Shown here: piece by piece, positions 37,494-49,414 of the stretch | How positions within the stretch are numbered: position 1 is the stretch's first letter | Layout of the letters: each line of letters opens with the position of its first letter | Notes under the pieces: model-generated | Databases searched by the model: none | The model's input: only the letters and a program-made list of their open reading frames with translations | Told to the model about the DNA's origin: nothing | Position numbers and translations under genes: made by a program | Assembly: GCA_950295325.1 (NCBI GenBank) | Contig: OX485806.1 | Span: 10,664,001-10,728,000 of the forward strand | Direction of reading: 5' to 3' | Source: Polytrichum commune | Taxonomy: Eukaryota > Streptophyta > Polytrichopsida > Polytrichales > Polytrichaceae | Length of the DNA: 64,000 nucleotides

Positions 37494-39430
37494 CAATCTA
37501 ACCTCGTTAGTACGACACTCGTTAAGACGACACCCTCGATATTACGACACATTTTTGCGCGACCAAACTTCTTAGTTCAAAACTCCCTCTTTTAGACGAC
37601 TATGACACTCGATAATATGACACTTAGAGCGTGCATTTTGTCATATTAAAGAGGGAATAAATGCTAAAATTCCTTTCATCCATGATATGTACATCTAGAA
37701 TACATCCATTTTCACTTGGGAACTACTTGAGAACTTCACTTATCATTGGAAACTTAATGATAATTAGGGTTACAAGTGTAGAATGGACGTGGTTTAGGGT
37801 TAGAGGGGCCTCCTCCCTAGTATGTTGCCTCTTGTGCACTCTCTTGGTGCAATCTCCAATCTTTGTGCACTCTCTTGCATTCTTGCAATTTCCAAGTTCT
37901 CATTTTATCTCCGGAAGGCCACACTAAGTATTGATCATGTCTTGATTACATTGTATTGAATTATCCTTACACTATTGTACAGAGTGTATCTACATGGTGA
38001 AAGTGGTGATGCTGATGCTGATGGAGTTGCCCAAGCAATAAGTCAGCTTCCTATTCTTTTGTCAAATTATGAGCCTGAAGATGTTTACAATATGGATGAG
38101 ATTGGACTGTATTTTAGAGCACATCCTAATAAAACCTTAGCACAAGGGAAGGTGAAGGGTCGGAAGTTACAGAAAGAACGTGTAACACTTGCTCTTGCTG
38201 TTAATTCAACTGGAACTGATAAGTTGAAGTTGCTTGTGATTTATAAGTCTAAGCAACCACGATGTTTTGGAAGGTGGTAGCCTCATGAGTATGTTCGGTG
38301 GCAATCAAATAAATCCGCTTGGATGAAGGGGGATATATTTGAAGCTTGGATTTTGCAGCTCAACAATCAATTCAAAGGCCAAAATCAAAAGGTGATTATG
38401 ATTTTGGATAATGCATCTTCACATGTTGTTAGATCTGCCAAAGTTGGTAAGTCTCATGGTTTTTCAACCTTGGAATTGAGCAACATGACTTTGGTATTCC
38501 TCCCCCCCAATGTGACAAGCGTAGTGCAACCTTTGGATCAAGGTATAATAGCATCTTTCAAAATTCAATACAAGAAGAAACTTTTGCAGTGGGTTTTGTC
38601 ACAATATGATGATGCTACATTGAAGGACTTAAGGAAGGTGGTGCCCAATATCAGACAAGCTATCATGTGGAGTTATGAAGTATGGAGTGAGTTGGATGCA
38701 CAAATAGTCAGGAATTGTTGGAGGATGGCGCGTATATTACCTGCAACATGGAATGCCGATTTTGCCTTAGTTGACGAAAGGGAGAAGAATAGAATGCGAG
38801 AAGAATCAGATGAACTTGGTGCTCTGATTTCAAAATTGCGATTGGGTGATGATGAGATGTCTATCGAGACTTATATTCATATGGAAGGGGAAGAGATTAC
38901 TAAGCTAGAATTGACAACTGATGAGTTGGTGGATGCCGCTTTGGGAGTCAATCATGCACAAGGCTTTGATCTTAATGTTGATTTGCATTCAGTAGATGTG
39001 GATGATGTTGCTCCACCTACAGTAAAGCTTAGTGATGCTAAACATCATGCATCATTGTTGTCTAATTTCTTATTAGACAACTCTTTACATTTTGGTGTTA
39101 ATGAAATTATTAGTTTTCAAAAGCTAGTAGGGAATTTAGAGAAGATGACAGTTGCTAACTTAGGTAGGCAACACTAGAGATCTTTGAACTCTTATTTCAA
39201 GAGTTCTTGAGAATTTTTGTATTTGTTTGGAGTTATAAGTTATTATTTCATACACTTCCTAAACCCTAAACTCAATGTATATGGTTTGAATCTCATATTT
39301 CTTATGTTTTTGTATTCCCTCGATAGTACGACAATTTTAGGCCATTTGTCATATTAACGAGAAGACGACACCTCGATAATACGACATTTTTTGCGTTTCC
39401 CAAAGGTGTCATACTAAAGAGGGAGAACAT
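37494..39430 (+). mobile_element. pogo/Tigger-like DNA transposon, 1937 bp, TA target
   Basis: TA flanks both ends (37492-37493 and 39431-39432). Terminal inverted repeats are imperfect: left CCTCGTTAGTACGACAC and inverted right CCTCTTTAGTATGACAC align, preceded by eight poorly matching bases. Both ends continue for more than 100 bp with sub-repeats of the type CGATAATACGACA in both orientations. It carries a pogo-type transposase remnant. Removing the element and one TA rejoins the LINE codons across the site. Confidence 0.85.
37975..39177 (+). pseudogene. pogo/Tigger transposase, truncated and interrupted
   Basis: About 400 codons in one frame, broken by a single in-frame TAG at 38278-38280. 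The DDE domain of CENP-B/jerky-type transposases is recognisable: YLHGESGDAD, DVYNMDEIGLYFRA (first Asp), IMILDNASSH (second Asp), FLPPNVTSVVQPLDQGII (third Asp), and QAIMWSYEVWSEL. All three acidic residues remain. The usual N-terminal helix-turn-helix and CENP-B DNA-binding domains are absent from the 480 bp between the left end and this frame. It is therefore both truncated and stopped. A possible 3' splice site (TTGTACAG) at the start of the homology suggests that an upstream exon was lost. Confidence 0.85.
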
Positions 39431-39432
39431 TA

Positions 39433-40115
39433 ATTTGTGCATCGGTAATCTAGGGGGCATCCTATAATAGATTTGACCATTTTATGTGTATGTTTGTGTT
39501 GGAGAGCCATTTGTCTATATAGGGTATTATTATTATATTTTACATTGGAGATGAGTGCGTTAATAACTCTTTTTTAATGTAGTTTTTGAGGTTGTGGACT
39601 AAGCCATCATGTTGTGTGGATGTTGGGGGGATAGATGGTCAATACGGTGTCTTATGACTGATGAGGTGGAAAGGGGTTTCTACAATGCAGGGTTGTTTTG
39701 CTCCTTGTTTGGTCAATTTATCAACCTCGTTGTTTCCAACTATGTTTGTGTGGGCTCTAATTTTGCGGATGATGAAATTGTGGTGGGATGTTTTTAGCAT
39801 ATTTACTATTCTGGTTATGAGGAGCTTATCCATGTGGTTATATTGGGAGGATGGGTTCCTTATGTGGTTGAGGAGAAGATATATGTTGTTGAGGTTGTCT
39901 ATGAATATGAATGTATCCATTGGGAGCGTTTTGGTATGTTCCGCAGCAATCAAGAGTGTGTGTAATTATGCTTCAAGAATATTGGGGTATCCGGGTAGGC
40001 GAGCAACAATATTGACTTGTAGTGGTCCGTTCTTGCGATATCGTCTTTTCCTTCATCCGGTGGTGCGAATGAGCCATCTGTATAGTAGGATTGGGCAGGT
40101 GGGAAGCGTAGGGGG
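39433..40115 (-). pseudogene. RNase H domain of the LINE
   Basis: In minus-strand translation: YTDGSFAPPDE near 40090 (first Asp), IFIDNLNNIYLLLNHIRNP (second acidic region), and IIRKIRAHTNIVGNNEVDKL (His and last Asp) near 39700. This is the order of RNase HI motifs in I-clade LINEs. Frames shift between the motifs and stops are present, so it is non-functional. Near the pogo insertion the frame reads on towards ITDAQI. Confidence 0.75.
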
Positions 40116-40154
40116 AGGATTGATGTTACGGTTGGTAGGAAGGGGGGTGTTGGC

Positions 40155-40196
40155 GGGTTGGGTGGGGTGGGGGGGTGGGGGGGTGGGGGGGCCTAT
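40155..40196 (+). repeat. G-rich run with quadruplex potential
   Basis: Several runs of three to seven Gs separated by single Ts (GGGTGGGGTGGGGGGGTGGG and on) inside the Pro-rich linker of the LINE. On the LINE sense strand this is CCC-rich Pro coding. Confidence 0.8.
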
Positions 40197-40222
40197 GTGC
40201 CATGCTTTAGGATTTTGATGTA

Positions 40223-41696
40223 CAAACAAACTTGAGTACGACATATACAAACTCAACTTTGGCTCCCATTATCAGCTGATACAAATTAGAAAACAAAATG
40301 ATGAAGTGATCAAAGCAAGAGAGTCCAAGTAATCAATTGCATAAATATGAAACCAAAAAGTGACAAGGGTTTAAGGTTTCTAAAATAGGAAATGTCAAAA
40401 TGGTTAGGTTTACAGTACTTGTTTTTTTTTTGCCACTAATCTTCCAACATCGTCATCTGTGTATGCATTATGTAGTTGAGAACGTGATGAGATTTCTTGT
40501 GCATTGTGTAGCCTTGGTTCCATAGTACATGAGGTGCAATTTGTAGAATCATTTGTAGCCATATGCCTCCGTTGTCTTAAGGACAGAAGCACCAAACTTT
40601 GGTGCAACTTAGAAGTGGTGTTTCTACTCGCAAAGTTGCCGCTTTAGTGGGCATGAGCTAATCTTCTGTAGCACATTTGAGGAAGGATGTAGGGGGATAT
40701 GATTGAGAGACAAAGAGGAGGGCATCTAAAGCTTCTTGCAGACCAAGAGAAAAGGCGTTGTGTCACTCTTGTTATTGAAGGATTTGGAATTGCATATGTG
40801 ACAACAAAACAACTTTGATCTGAAACAAGTAAACTAATGTCTGACATCATTGTGAGGCGTGCTTTGAGAGAGGTTAGATTGCATGGTGCAGCAAATGAAG
40901 CCAATTCTGAGTCATCAACATATTCTCGCATGCGTAAGCTCTGCTCAAAGGTATGAGAATTGGACCACTGATGATTGGAAATGCATGATTTTTAGTGATG
41001 AGACAAAGATAAATAGGTTTAACTCCAATGGTGGGTCATGGTGTTGGATTGGAGGTGGAAAACGTGTTGGACCTCAACGTGTCTATCAGACTGTGAAGCA
41101 TGGTGGTGGGTCAGGGATGATTTGGGGATGCATGACAACTTTTGGGCTGGGAGCATGGTACAAAATTGAAGGTAGGATGGATAGGCATTTGTACTAATTT
41201 ATTTTAGAAAATTTCTTGTGGTCCACTATACTAAATTACAATTTGGATCCAAGTAGGTTGGTCTTTCAACAAGATAATGATCCCAAGCACGTGAGCAAGA
41301 TTGTTCAAGAATGGTTGGTATCACAATCATTTCAACTCCTTCAATGGCATGCACAATCTCTGGATTTGAATCCCATTAAACACTTTGGGGCACTTCTCAA
41401 ACAACACTTGAACGAATTTACAACACCTCCAAGGGGTATCCAAGAATTGTGGGAGTGGTGTGTTCCGTGTACTTCAATTTCAGTGAACATGATTGCATAA
41501 CGCTTTATGAAAGCATGCCGCAAAGAATTGACGTTGTGTTGAAGAGTAGGGGTTACTAGACCAATTACTAAAGATTTTGTAGGCAATTTGAACAAAATTG
41601 AGTATATGTATATAGTTTATCATTTGGTTTTGCAGCATATTTTCTTACTATCAATGTAATGCGAAATTTTACATACATGTACACAAGTTTGTGCAG
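40223..41696 (+). mobile_element. Tc1-like DNA transposon, 1474 bp, TA target
   Basis: TA lies at both borders (40221-40222 and 41697-41698). The left end CAAACAAACTTGAGTAC and inverted right end CTGCACAAACTTGTGTAC are short imperfect terminal repeats. The element contains a decayed Tc1-type transposase. Size and structure are typical of Tc1 elements. It is inserted in the LINE just upstream (in LINE sense) of the RNase H domain. Confidence 0.8.
40609..41559 (+). pseudogene. Tc1-like transposase, inactivated
   Basis: Homology runs across several frames. An N-terminal HTH remnant reads SGVSTRKVAALVGMS, then LLADQEKRRCVTLV. WTTDDWKCMIFSDETKINRF has the first Asp, VKHGGGSGMIWGCM follows, and LVFQQDNDPKHVSKIVQEWL has the second Asp. 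SLDLNPIKHFGALLKQHLNE is next and the C-terminus is LYESMPQRIDVVLKSRGY. The spacing suits DD34E, but the catalytic Glu of NPIEH is Lys here. Stops occur after MDRHLY and elsewhere, so it cannot be active. Confidence 0.85.
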
Positions 41697-43399
41697 TATT
41701 ATATCCAATTTTCAAATTAATAAAAGAGCATGTGAATTGTTCATGGTTGTCTGCTGAAGATGAGTATGTTTAAAGTGTACTCAATATTGTTCGTCAATGT
41801 AAGTTCTATTTGTATGAAGGTGGGTGAGGTGGGGTAGGTGGTGAAAGTGGGGAGGAGTGTTGGAAGATGTTGTTGGAGGAAGGTGGGTATTTGTGATGTG
41901 GTGAATGTGTGGGAGAGTATTAAAATGGAAGTGAATATGGATTCTTTGTTGTTGTAATATGTGAGGAAAGATAATGTTTCAGTATATTGTAAAGTGAGGG
42001 GTGGGATGGTAAGTATAGGAGTTACATATGGTTATTAAAGCGGGTTGGTTGGATAGTTTGTTCAATCATCGTGTGTGATGGTAATAATTGTAGTGAAGTT
42101 GTGATTGGTGTGTGTGGCTAGTCTTGCCCATTTGATAATTATTGGGAATAGGTCGAGGGTTGTTATATAGGTGTACCCACATCCTTTCCATTGAGTGGAG
42201 AAGGTTGGACCAATCGAGCCAAAGAATACATCCATTTTACATGGAGACCGATAATTGCATGGGACATGTGAGTGGAATGGAGAAATATGAGTGTGTGATT
42301 TGGATCATCTAGAATCGATGGAGGTGGTGGGTGGTTCGTGTCTTGGAAATGGTTTGTATCAGTTAATTAGAAGGAAATTTTCCATGGCAAAGTCTTGTAT
42401 AGGTGGGGAGAGGGTGTGGTTCTCGATGGGTTACATATTGAATATCTTTCAAATGGTATAACAGTTAGGTAGTTTCCCATGTCATCGTGTATTTGGGTTG
42501 GGGGGGGGGGGGTGTATTTGTATTATGGGTGATGTGGCGATGATGTCTTTGTTTGCGTTACATTCTTGAGTATGAAGGGTAAGGTGTGGGATGTCAAGGT
42601 TGGGGCGGACATTTCGTATGTTGTATGATTGTTGGGTTTTTAAGTTGTTGAGTGATTTGTCTTTTATGTTTTGTTGTTTTATTTTTTTGTGAAGTTGTGA
42701 CGAGTAGTAGGTTATGTTCATAGAGGATGGTATCGAGGTTAAGAATTGTGTTTGTGTGATCCATTTGGAGTGGTTGGTGTGTGGGGTTTGCCAATGGCAA
42801 AAAAAAAAATTTGAATGTTGCTTGGCTCCCCAGTTGTCTTTTATGTATGTGGATTTTAAGCTAGAGATGTACGAGATGGGGGTGCCTAGGGGTTGCGTGT
42901 TTGTGTTGTGTCTTGGGTGTGGGCTAGAGTTTGGGGTTGTGCGAGGTGATGGGGGTGGAGATGGGGTTGGTGGTGTGTGTTGTGTGGTATGTGTTTGGTG
43001 GGAAGATGGTAATGGATTGTAAGAGTGCACTTTTCAATATTCTAGATTTGGTATGGTATTTATCTTGGAATTCGTTAATGATGAGTATGTGTGTGTTGGT
43101 GCGATCTTGGACTTGAGGTAGGGCGGTAATATTGGAGGAGAGTTTTTTAAGAAATTTCTCCGTATTGGATCTTTGTTGTGAGGTAAGAGCAAGGTAAAAT
43201 GTGCTTCTATACCATTTCTTATGATAGCGGGGAGTTGTTGAGAGGAAAGGTGGTATTTATGGAGTCTAGATGGATGTTGAAGTGTTTTTTGGTATGTATA
43301 GGATATAGTGGTTGGTGATTTAGAGCAAGCTTTGGTATTTTGATTGTAAGAGGTGTTCAACTCCACCATATTTGTTGGCTATGAATTTCATTACTCTTT

Positions 43400-44880
43400 G
43401 GTATATCAAGCCTAACATGCCTAGGTCGATTTAGTGTTTGTGTGAGTTGTTTGCTATATGTAGTGGCATATCTTAGGAGTATGGAGACTACTTCAATGCC
43501 AAACGTTTCGCGGGGTAGTTGGGCAAGGATGTTGGGGGAGTTTTGGGGCATATTACATATGGATTTTGTGAGTTTGATGAGGAGTTTATCCAATTTCTTG
43601 ATGTCTAGGACAGAAAAAGGGGGCAACATAAAAGGCATATTCGATGTTTGGGGGAATGATTGTTTTGAGGATCTTTATCTTTGGTTGTAATGATGTGGGT
43701 GATTGTGCCTTTTTTTTTTTTTGCTATAGTGATTTCTTTCTATATGGCCCATTTTAGAGATGGGACTAGTCATATTCCTAGGTATGTGTATGGTTCATTT
43801 TGTGAGAGGATTGCGAATTGTTGTTGTTTATAGTTAATGTTTTGGGTTTTTAGGCATGTGATAGATGCAAGGGGTCATAGTTTTGATTTGTTGGGGCATC
43901 TTATAACTGCACATTTGTTTATGCCTAGTTCTGTGTGTGCCCAATCGGAGTATTCTCTTAGTTTGTTGAGTTGGGGTTGTTTGTGTTTTATGTTGTCGAG
44001 GAGGATGGCTAGGTCGTCGGTGTAGGCCGTGGTTGTGATACTATTTGGTGAGGTATTAAAGTGATATCCTAGTTGATCTTTCTCTAACCTTCTAAGTAGG
44101 GGTTTGAAGAAGATGATGAATAAGTAGGTGTCTCCTTGGATGGTTCCATAATTAATTGGAATGGGTGTTGTTGTTGTGAAGTGTAGACCTCGGAAAGAGG
44201 TGGTTGATTATGCGTAGATATTGCCGACTAGTTTGATGGCATCTAGTGAATATCCAAGGTGTTTCATTATAGCTAGTAATCTAGGGTGGTCTATAGAGCC
44301 AAATGCATTTAAAAAGTCTATGTAAGTTAGGTAGATATCTTTGTTTATGAATTTGGCATTTTCTAAGGCGACAATGATTGCTTTAATTTATCTAGTTGTA
44401 TTTCTCATGGGTTTTAAATCCTTATTGGTTGTGGTGGAGGGTTTTATGTCGTTTACCGAATGTAGTGAGGACGAAGGTGAGTGTGCTTGTAAAGATTTTG
44501 TAGATGGTGCAGGTGAGGGCTATGGGTCTGTAGTTTGTGATAATTGTGTGGTTATCTTGTTTATGGAGGAGTATGGTGATGCTATGTTTCCATTCACTAG
44601 GTATTGCTTTTTGGTGATAGCATTGTAGGAAGAATAGATGCATCATGTTGTGGAAGTTGCATAGTAGGACTTTTAAGATATTGTCGGGGATACTATCAGG
44701 TCCGAGACATTTGCCTTTGGATAGATTTTGGAGGCATCTCTCTGATATAATTATAGTGAATGATGAAGCTAATGAAAGAAGTGTGGAGAAGGTTATTTTT
44801 TCTAGTATGAAAATGTCTTCCATCTGCCATGGATATTGACGGATGGCACACATGTATCTTGACAAGTGGTTCATTGGGTC
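43400..44880 (-). pseudogene. Reverse transcriptase domain of the LINE
   Basis: Minus-strand translation gives KGKCLGPDSIPDNILKVL, then IPSEWKHSITILLHKQDN and ITNYRPIALTCTIYKIF between 44800 and 44450. The catalytic block AYTDDLAILLDNIKH, with the Y-x-D-D signature, is at about 43990-44030. A thumb-like segment SVLDIKKLDKLLIKLTKSIC follows near 43600. Order and motifs are those of non-LTR reverse transcriptases. The frame changes several times. Confidence 0.8.
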
Positions 44881-45799
44881 TGAGCATAGGAGGGCTTATC
44901 TTTGGAATGATTTTTTTTCTTATATAGAGTACATAACATTTACAATGGCATTCAGATATGTGGCTAAGTTTCCATCTTTATCTATGAGCAGTTGAGTAGT
45001 GTGGAGTTTTAATGATTGAAAATATTATTGTGCTTTGTTTTTGGTTTTCTTGCTTAGTAGAGTTCTATATTGTTTTATTGCTCTTTTATAGTGGGAGGTT
45101 TGTGTAGTGGTTATTGTTTGGGCTTCTACCTTGGCATTTTTTGCTATGTTAGTTATATTGTCCAACCAATTTTGTATATCTAGTGGGTCGTAAGTGATGG
45201 GTAATGTAGTGATGTTGTGGAAGTTTTTTATTTCTTGAATTTTTGGTTTAAGGTGCCAGTTAGGGGTTAGTGGGAATGTGGTGGCTCCGATGGTTTTTTT
45301 TTAGAGGTGGCAGGTGTTGAGTTATTTTCCCATTGTTTTTGTAGTTTACTGGCATGAAGTCCCCTTGATGTTTTGTTTGTGGTGTGACGGAGCGGGTGAG
45401 GCACATGTTTGTTTGGTACATTCACTTATTAAGCTTATGATGGTTTGTATTTTTTTTTTGTGTGCTTTTGTCCATTTTTCGGGGATGAGGGGAGCGGCTT
45501 CTTGTAGTAGTTTGGTAAGTCATTGGATGTTGATGAAGTTTGGTATACTAAATTTAGTAAGGAAAGCTTGGATAATAATTTCCGGTATGGGTATGTGAAC
45601 TAGAGGATTGTGTTGGTTGGTGATACAAGAGGTTTGTATACTGCAAATTAGGGTGGGAGGTGGAGGGTTATTGGGAAATGGTTTGAATTGAGGTGTAATT
45701 ACTTATTGGTACGGCATATTAGGTACATTAAATGGGAGTTGGAGCTATAAAAACCCAACTATGAGCCTATTGTGGTAATAGTTGGGTCCCCCTTGTCTT

Positions 45800-46750
45800 G
45801 AAAATGCTGATTTGTTGGGGATTCGTGTGAGTTGGAGATTGGATGTAAAAATTTGTCATTCCATGTCCTCATTGGTTGGTTGAGTTAAAGAGTGTAGGTT
45901 ATGGCGTCGAATGCGGAAGATATCTCAGTTTTAAGTCCTCTATGAGAATTGGGAAGTGTGTTGAGTGGATAGTTAGGGTTTGTTTAATTATTTTTTGGAT
46001 ATCAGGGATTAAGTGTATGTCTTCTTCGTGTGTTGGCATACATGAGTGGATTAGTACTATGGGGGTGAGAGATTTATTGGCTATTGTAATAATTTGTAGG
46101 TAAGAGGTGAGTTCAATAGAATAGTTATTTTGGTGATGTTACTGGAGAAGGCGATTGATTTGTGTATCATAGTGATTAGTCTTCCTCTTGTTGGGGCGTA
46201 TTATATATAAGGGCACATGATGCATATGAGTATATCCAATGTCTTGTTGTACATGATTTTATATATTGGAAATTGTATACCTATATATCTTGTGGGTTTA
46301 TCTTTGGGGATTTCTATTTCCTCTATAAATAAAGGTTAAGATGGGATACCATTTATGGTGGTGAGTTGGTAGATGTCTCGAAGGCTTGTATTCAAGTGCC
46401 CGCAGTGCCATGTGAAGCATGTTATGGGGTCTAGGTATATGTTTGTATGTTGGTTTGGTGTGATTTATGTGAGAAACCGAATATTGGTCGTAGAATTTTG
46501 AAGATTCTTATATGACTTTTATGGGATAGGCTGGAAATAGTCATTGGAGTGATGATTGTGAGGGGATGATAATGTGTGAGATGTTGAGTTTGATGTGGTC
46601 ATATAGTTCTTGTGTGAGTTATTCTAGTACATGGGTGGTGACGAGCAATTGGGAGATGGGGCATATAGTATTGGGGGGTTGAAATGGAGGTGGGAGATTG
46701 TGTAATCTTCTTAATATAGTGAGACTATGTGCATGGAATCCATTTTACAG
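45800..46750 (-). pseudogene. AP-type endonuclease remnant of the LINE
   Basis: Minus-strand fragments read GRLITMIHKSIAF near 46170 and MPTHEEDIHLIPDIQKIIKQ near 46020, resembling the middle of APE endonucleases of I/Tad-type LINEs. FPILIEDLKLRYLPHST near 45930 stands where the GDFN motif should be and appears mutated. Stops and shifts are frequent, so only the general identity is supported. Confidence 0.5.
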
Positions 46751-46798
46751 GGGTGGTGTTGCATTGTGTTGGTAGAGGGCTTCTATAGACTATTAGGG

Positions 46799-46819
46799 TA
46801 TATATATATATATATATAT
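46799..46819. repeat. (TA)n microsatellite
   Basis: About ten TA units within the LINE 5' part. Confidence 0.9.
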
Positions 46820-46963
46820 GATGTGCATGGTGTGGTGTGTGGTGTGTTTGGAGGAGTTGGACATGTTTGGTTAGGTAAGGAAGCTCTTGGTTAAGGTTAG
46901 TGTTGTGTATGGGAGGTTGTACAAAAGAAAAGAATGTGTTGAATAGTATGGCATATTCAAATT

Positions 46964-47570
46964 CTAATGTCGTGAAGTTTTCTTGGTAGTATTGAGAGTG
47001 TTTTTGTTGGAATGTTTTTGGCTTTTTTTTTTTAAGGATGTGGTATGTAGGTATCGGGTTTGGAAAGATATGTCCAGCGAGTAGATGAGTTTCACATGTA
47101 ACAATGAATAGTTTTGCATTTGGGTCTTTTTAAGGTGTGTGTTTAAGATGTGGAGGGTCTCTTTGAACTTTGTGTTTAATATGAGAGTGGTTAAGTTGTT
47201 GTTGTATGTGTGTAGGAGGATGGTGTATATGACTATGTTGGGTGTACTTTGTATATATGTGGAGTTTGCCTTTGGGTGGTGTGCCAGTAGATGTGAAGGT
47301 ATAGGGGCGATCTTGGTGAATGGTGGTATTTCTATGGTGTGTGTTTCCCATTGTGCGGTGTTGGTGTTGAAGATCTTTGTGGTTGTTGGATATTTGTATA
47401 AATTGTAAAGAATATTTATTAATATGAGGGCATGCAAGTATGCATTTGAGGTGGACATGTTTGTGAAGGACTTTATTAGGTTTGAGGTGGGGGTTAGGAG
47501 CATGTGTTTTTGTATTGGTATGTTGATGTGGCTTTGTATAGGCGTGGGTGAATATGTTTTTTGTTAGCAT
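46964..47570 (-). pseudogene. ORF1-like region at the LINE 5' end
   Basis: Two overlapping minus-strand frames of about 150-180 codons, rich in Thr, Asn, His and Lys (for example TSNAYLHALILINILYNLY). No zinc knuckle is visible. Its position upstream of the endonuclease and similar base composition make it part of the LINE, probably ORF1 or the spacer. Confidence 0.4.
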
Positions 47571-48229
47571 ACATTTTGGGAAGATGATAAGAATCCATGG
47601 AAGAAATTCTAGTTCTTTATTGATATAGATATAGATAGTACATAAAGATAGTAGAATGAGCCATTAATGTGAATATATGAGGGAGTTATTCATGTTATAT
47701 GTTGTAGCCTTCGTGATTATTGTTAGTTGATGGTGGATTGTAGAAGCCCATAGGGCTTGGAGTTGATGCAATGTTCTAAATAAGATATTTAGTGTCATAT
47801 GAAATTTTATGTCATGTTAACTTTTTGGATGACACTTCTTATGAATAAGTGAACAAGAAAATGATAGAACCGTGAAGCTTTGTCCTTTACTATGAAAGAC
47901 TACAAATGTAGTTGTTCACTTTGCTCATGCCAATCCATGGCTATATAATATACTTATAACCAGACCTTTATTGGATTTTGTGCACCTTCTTCTCCAATGT
48001 GGGTCAAGGACTGAAGCTACTCATTTATTACCTATAAATGCTAAAATAAGTAATTAACAACTGCCAAAATAACTATAGTTAACTAGATTTTTTCAATACA
48101 TTTTAGGGAGCAACTATAGTTACTATATATCTATATCTATATATAGCCAAAATTTCAAAAGTTTTACAAAGTTTGAACTTCCTCTTTTCAAAGGCCAAAT
48201 CCTTCAACAACTTCTTCATTGCAATGCAA

Positions 48230-48248
48230 GGGTGGGTGGGTGGGTGGG
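48230..48248 (+). repeat. (GGGT)n run
   Basis: Four to five GGGT units in a row; a compact G-quadruplex-type sequence. Confidence 0.9.
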
Positions 48249-49254
48249 AATTTCCATAAGACTCTTTTTATTTTCTTTGCATCTTCCTACTTGGTAACAC
48301 AATAGCATTTTGCATAGTAAAGTTGTTTGCAATCATGATTATCTATGTGTTGTATAACCTGGACATTTTTTGTTATATCCTACTTTGCTTTGCAAGACTA
48401 TGTACCTTACTTAGGGTTGTGCTATAAAATGGTATCCAACAACAAATGTTTAAGTTTGACTATCCCATACCTTTGAGGTTTAATCACCTATCTTCTTGCT
48501 TCACCACAAAGTACACATATCTAATCCACCACATGTATGGAGTACTTACAAAGGAAATGTTCCTAGTAACATCAACCAATAGAAATGCCTTAAATGTCAT
48601 AATCATAATACATCCTCGTATTGAGAGTGTGAAGGGCATGCCTCACCTGTGCCCATGCAACCGACCAACAAACATTTGAGGATTAGTTACGTACATGAGG
48701 TAAATAACAAGACCCAATTGTTATCCATGTCGCACACATATAAACAACATCAAATGCATCGCAATATTTCAAATTATAACACTCATTGCAAAATGACATA
48801 TGGGTGTTCAAACTTGATCCTTGGCCATGACTAGGTTACTCCAAGTAGAATACTCCTCTTGGTGATGAGTCCTAGTTTCTCTCACTTTCCACATGTATCT
48901 ACTATTCTAGTGAGTATGCACAGAGTCACCCCACCTTACGCTTGCATAAATGGTAAAAAAGGAGGCTTCTTTTAGGGTTAGGGGTTTATATTGGAGTTCT
49001 TACCTATGGTAAGTTTTTCCAAACCCTATTTTTTTTATCATGGGTTACAGAAGTGGTTCACAGCTGTAACCATGGTTACTTTGCTCCATTCATCTACATC
49101 CTCGTTACATATATATAGTATGGAAAGTATGACCATTTTCCATGTATGTATATGTAGGATCTTTTGAGTGTATTGTCATCTATTTATAAAGAAGACAATT
49201 TTTAGTTGATTAATGTGAAAGTTTATAATCAAAAAGTTTTTAATATCATGGCAT

Positions 49255-49276
49255 TGAGAGAGAGAGAGAGAGAGAG
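49255..49276. repeat. (AG)n microsatellite
   Basis: About ten AG units. Confidence 0.9.
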
Positions 49277-49414
49277 CCCACATTAAATAAATTGGACCAA
49301 AAATATCAAGAACAAGTAACGTGCAAGTGTGAACGCAAAGTGGTTAGGACATTTGCTCTTGAAATAGAGAAGTCGATGCATAGTCTCTGTCCTACAGATG
49401 GAGCCAACAAATGT

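Larger units (their letters stand above)
36950..47580 (-). mobile_element. Degenerate I-like LINE with RNase H, split by two DNA transposons
   Basis: One minus-strand non-LTR retrotransposon, read from about 47.58 kb down to about 36.95 kb. In order: an ORF1-like Thr/Asn/His-rich frame (47570-46964), endonuclease remnants (about 46.7-45.8 kb), reverse transcriptase (about 44.9-43.4 kb), a Pro/Thr/His-rich linker (43.0-42.5 kb), RNase H (about 40.1-39.6 kb), and a C-terminal Cys/His motif (37.5-37.2 kb). The pogo-like element 37494-39430 and the Tc1-like element 40223-41696 interrupt it, so the LINE itself is about 7.2 kb. Frames are broken many times, so it is dead. The sense strand is rich in A and C, unlike the neighbouring genes. 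Confidence 0.8.

Noticed and set aside
39661-40218. 185-codon plus-strand frame as a protein gene
   Set aside because: It is antisense to the RNase H part of the LINE, whose motifs are clear on the other strand.
42482-43030. 182-codon Pro/Thr/His-rich minus-strand frame as a novel gene
   Set aside because: It lies between the reverse transcriptase and RNase H of the LINE and shares its composition; it is the linker of that element.
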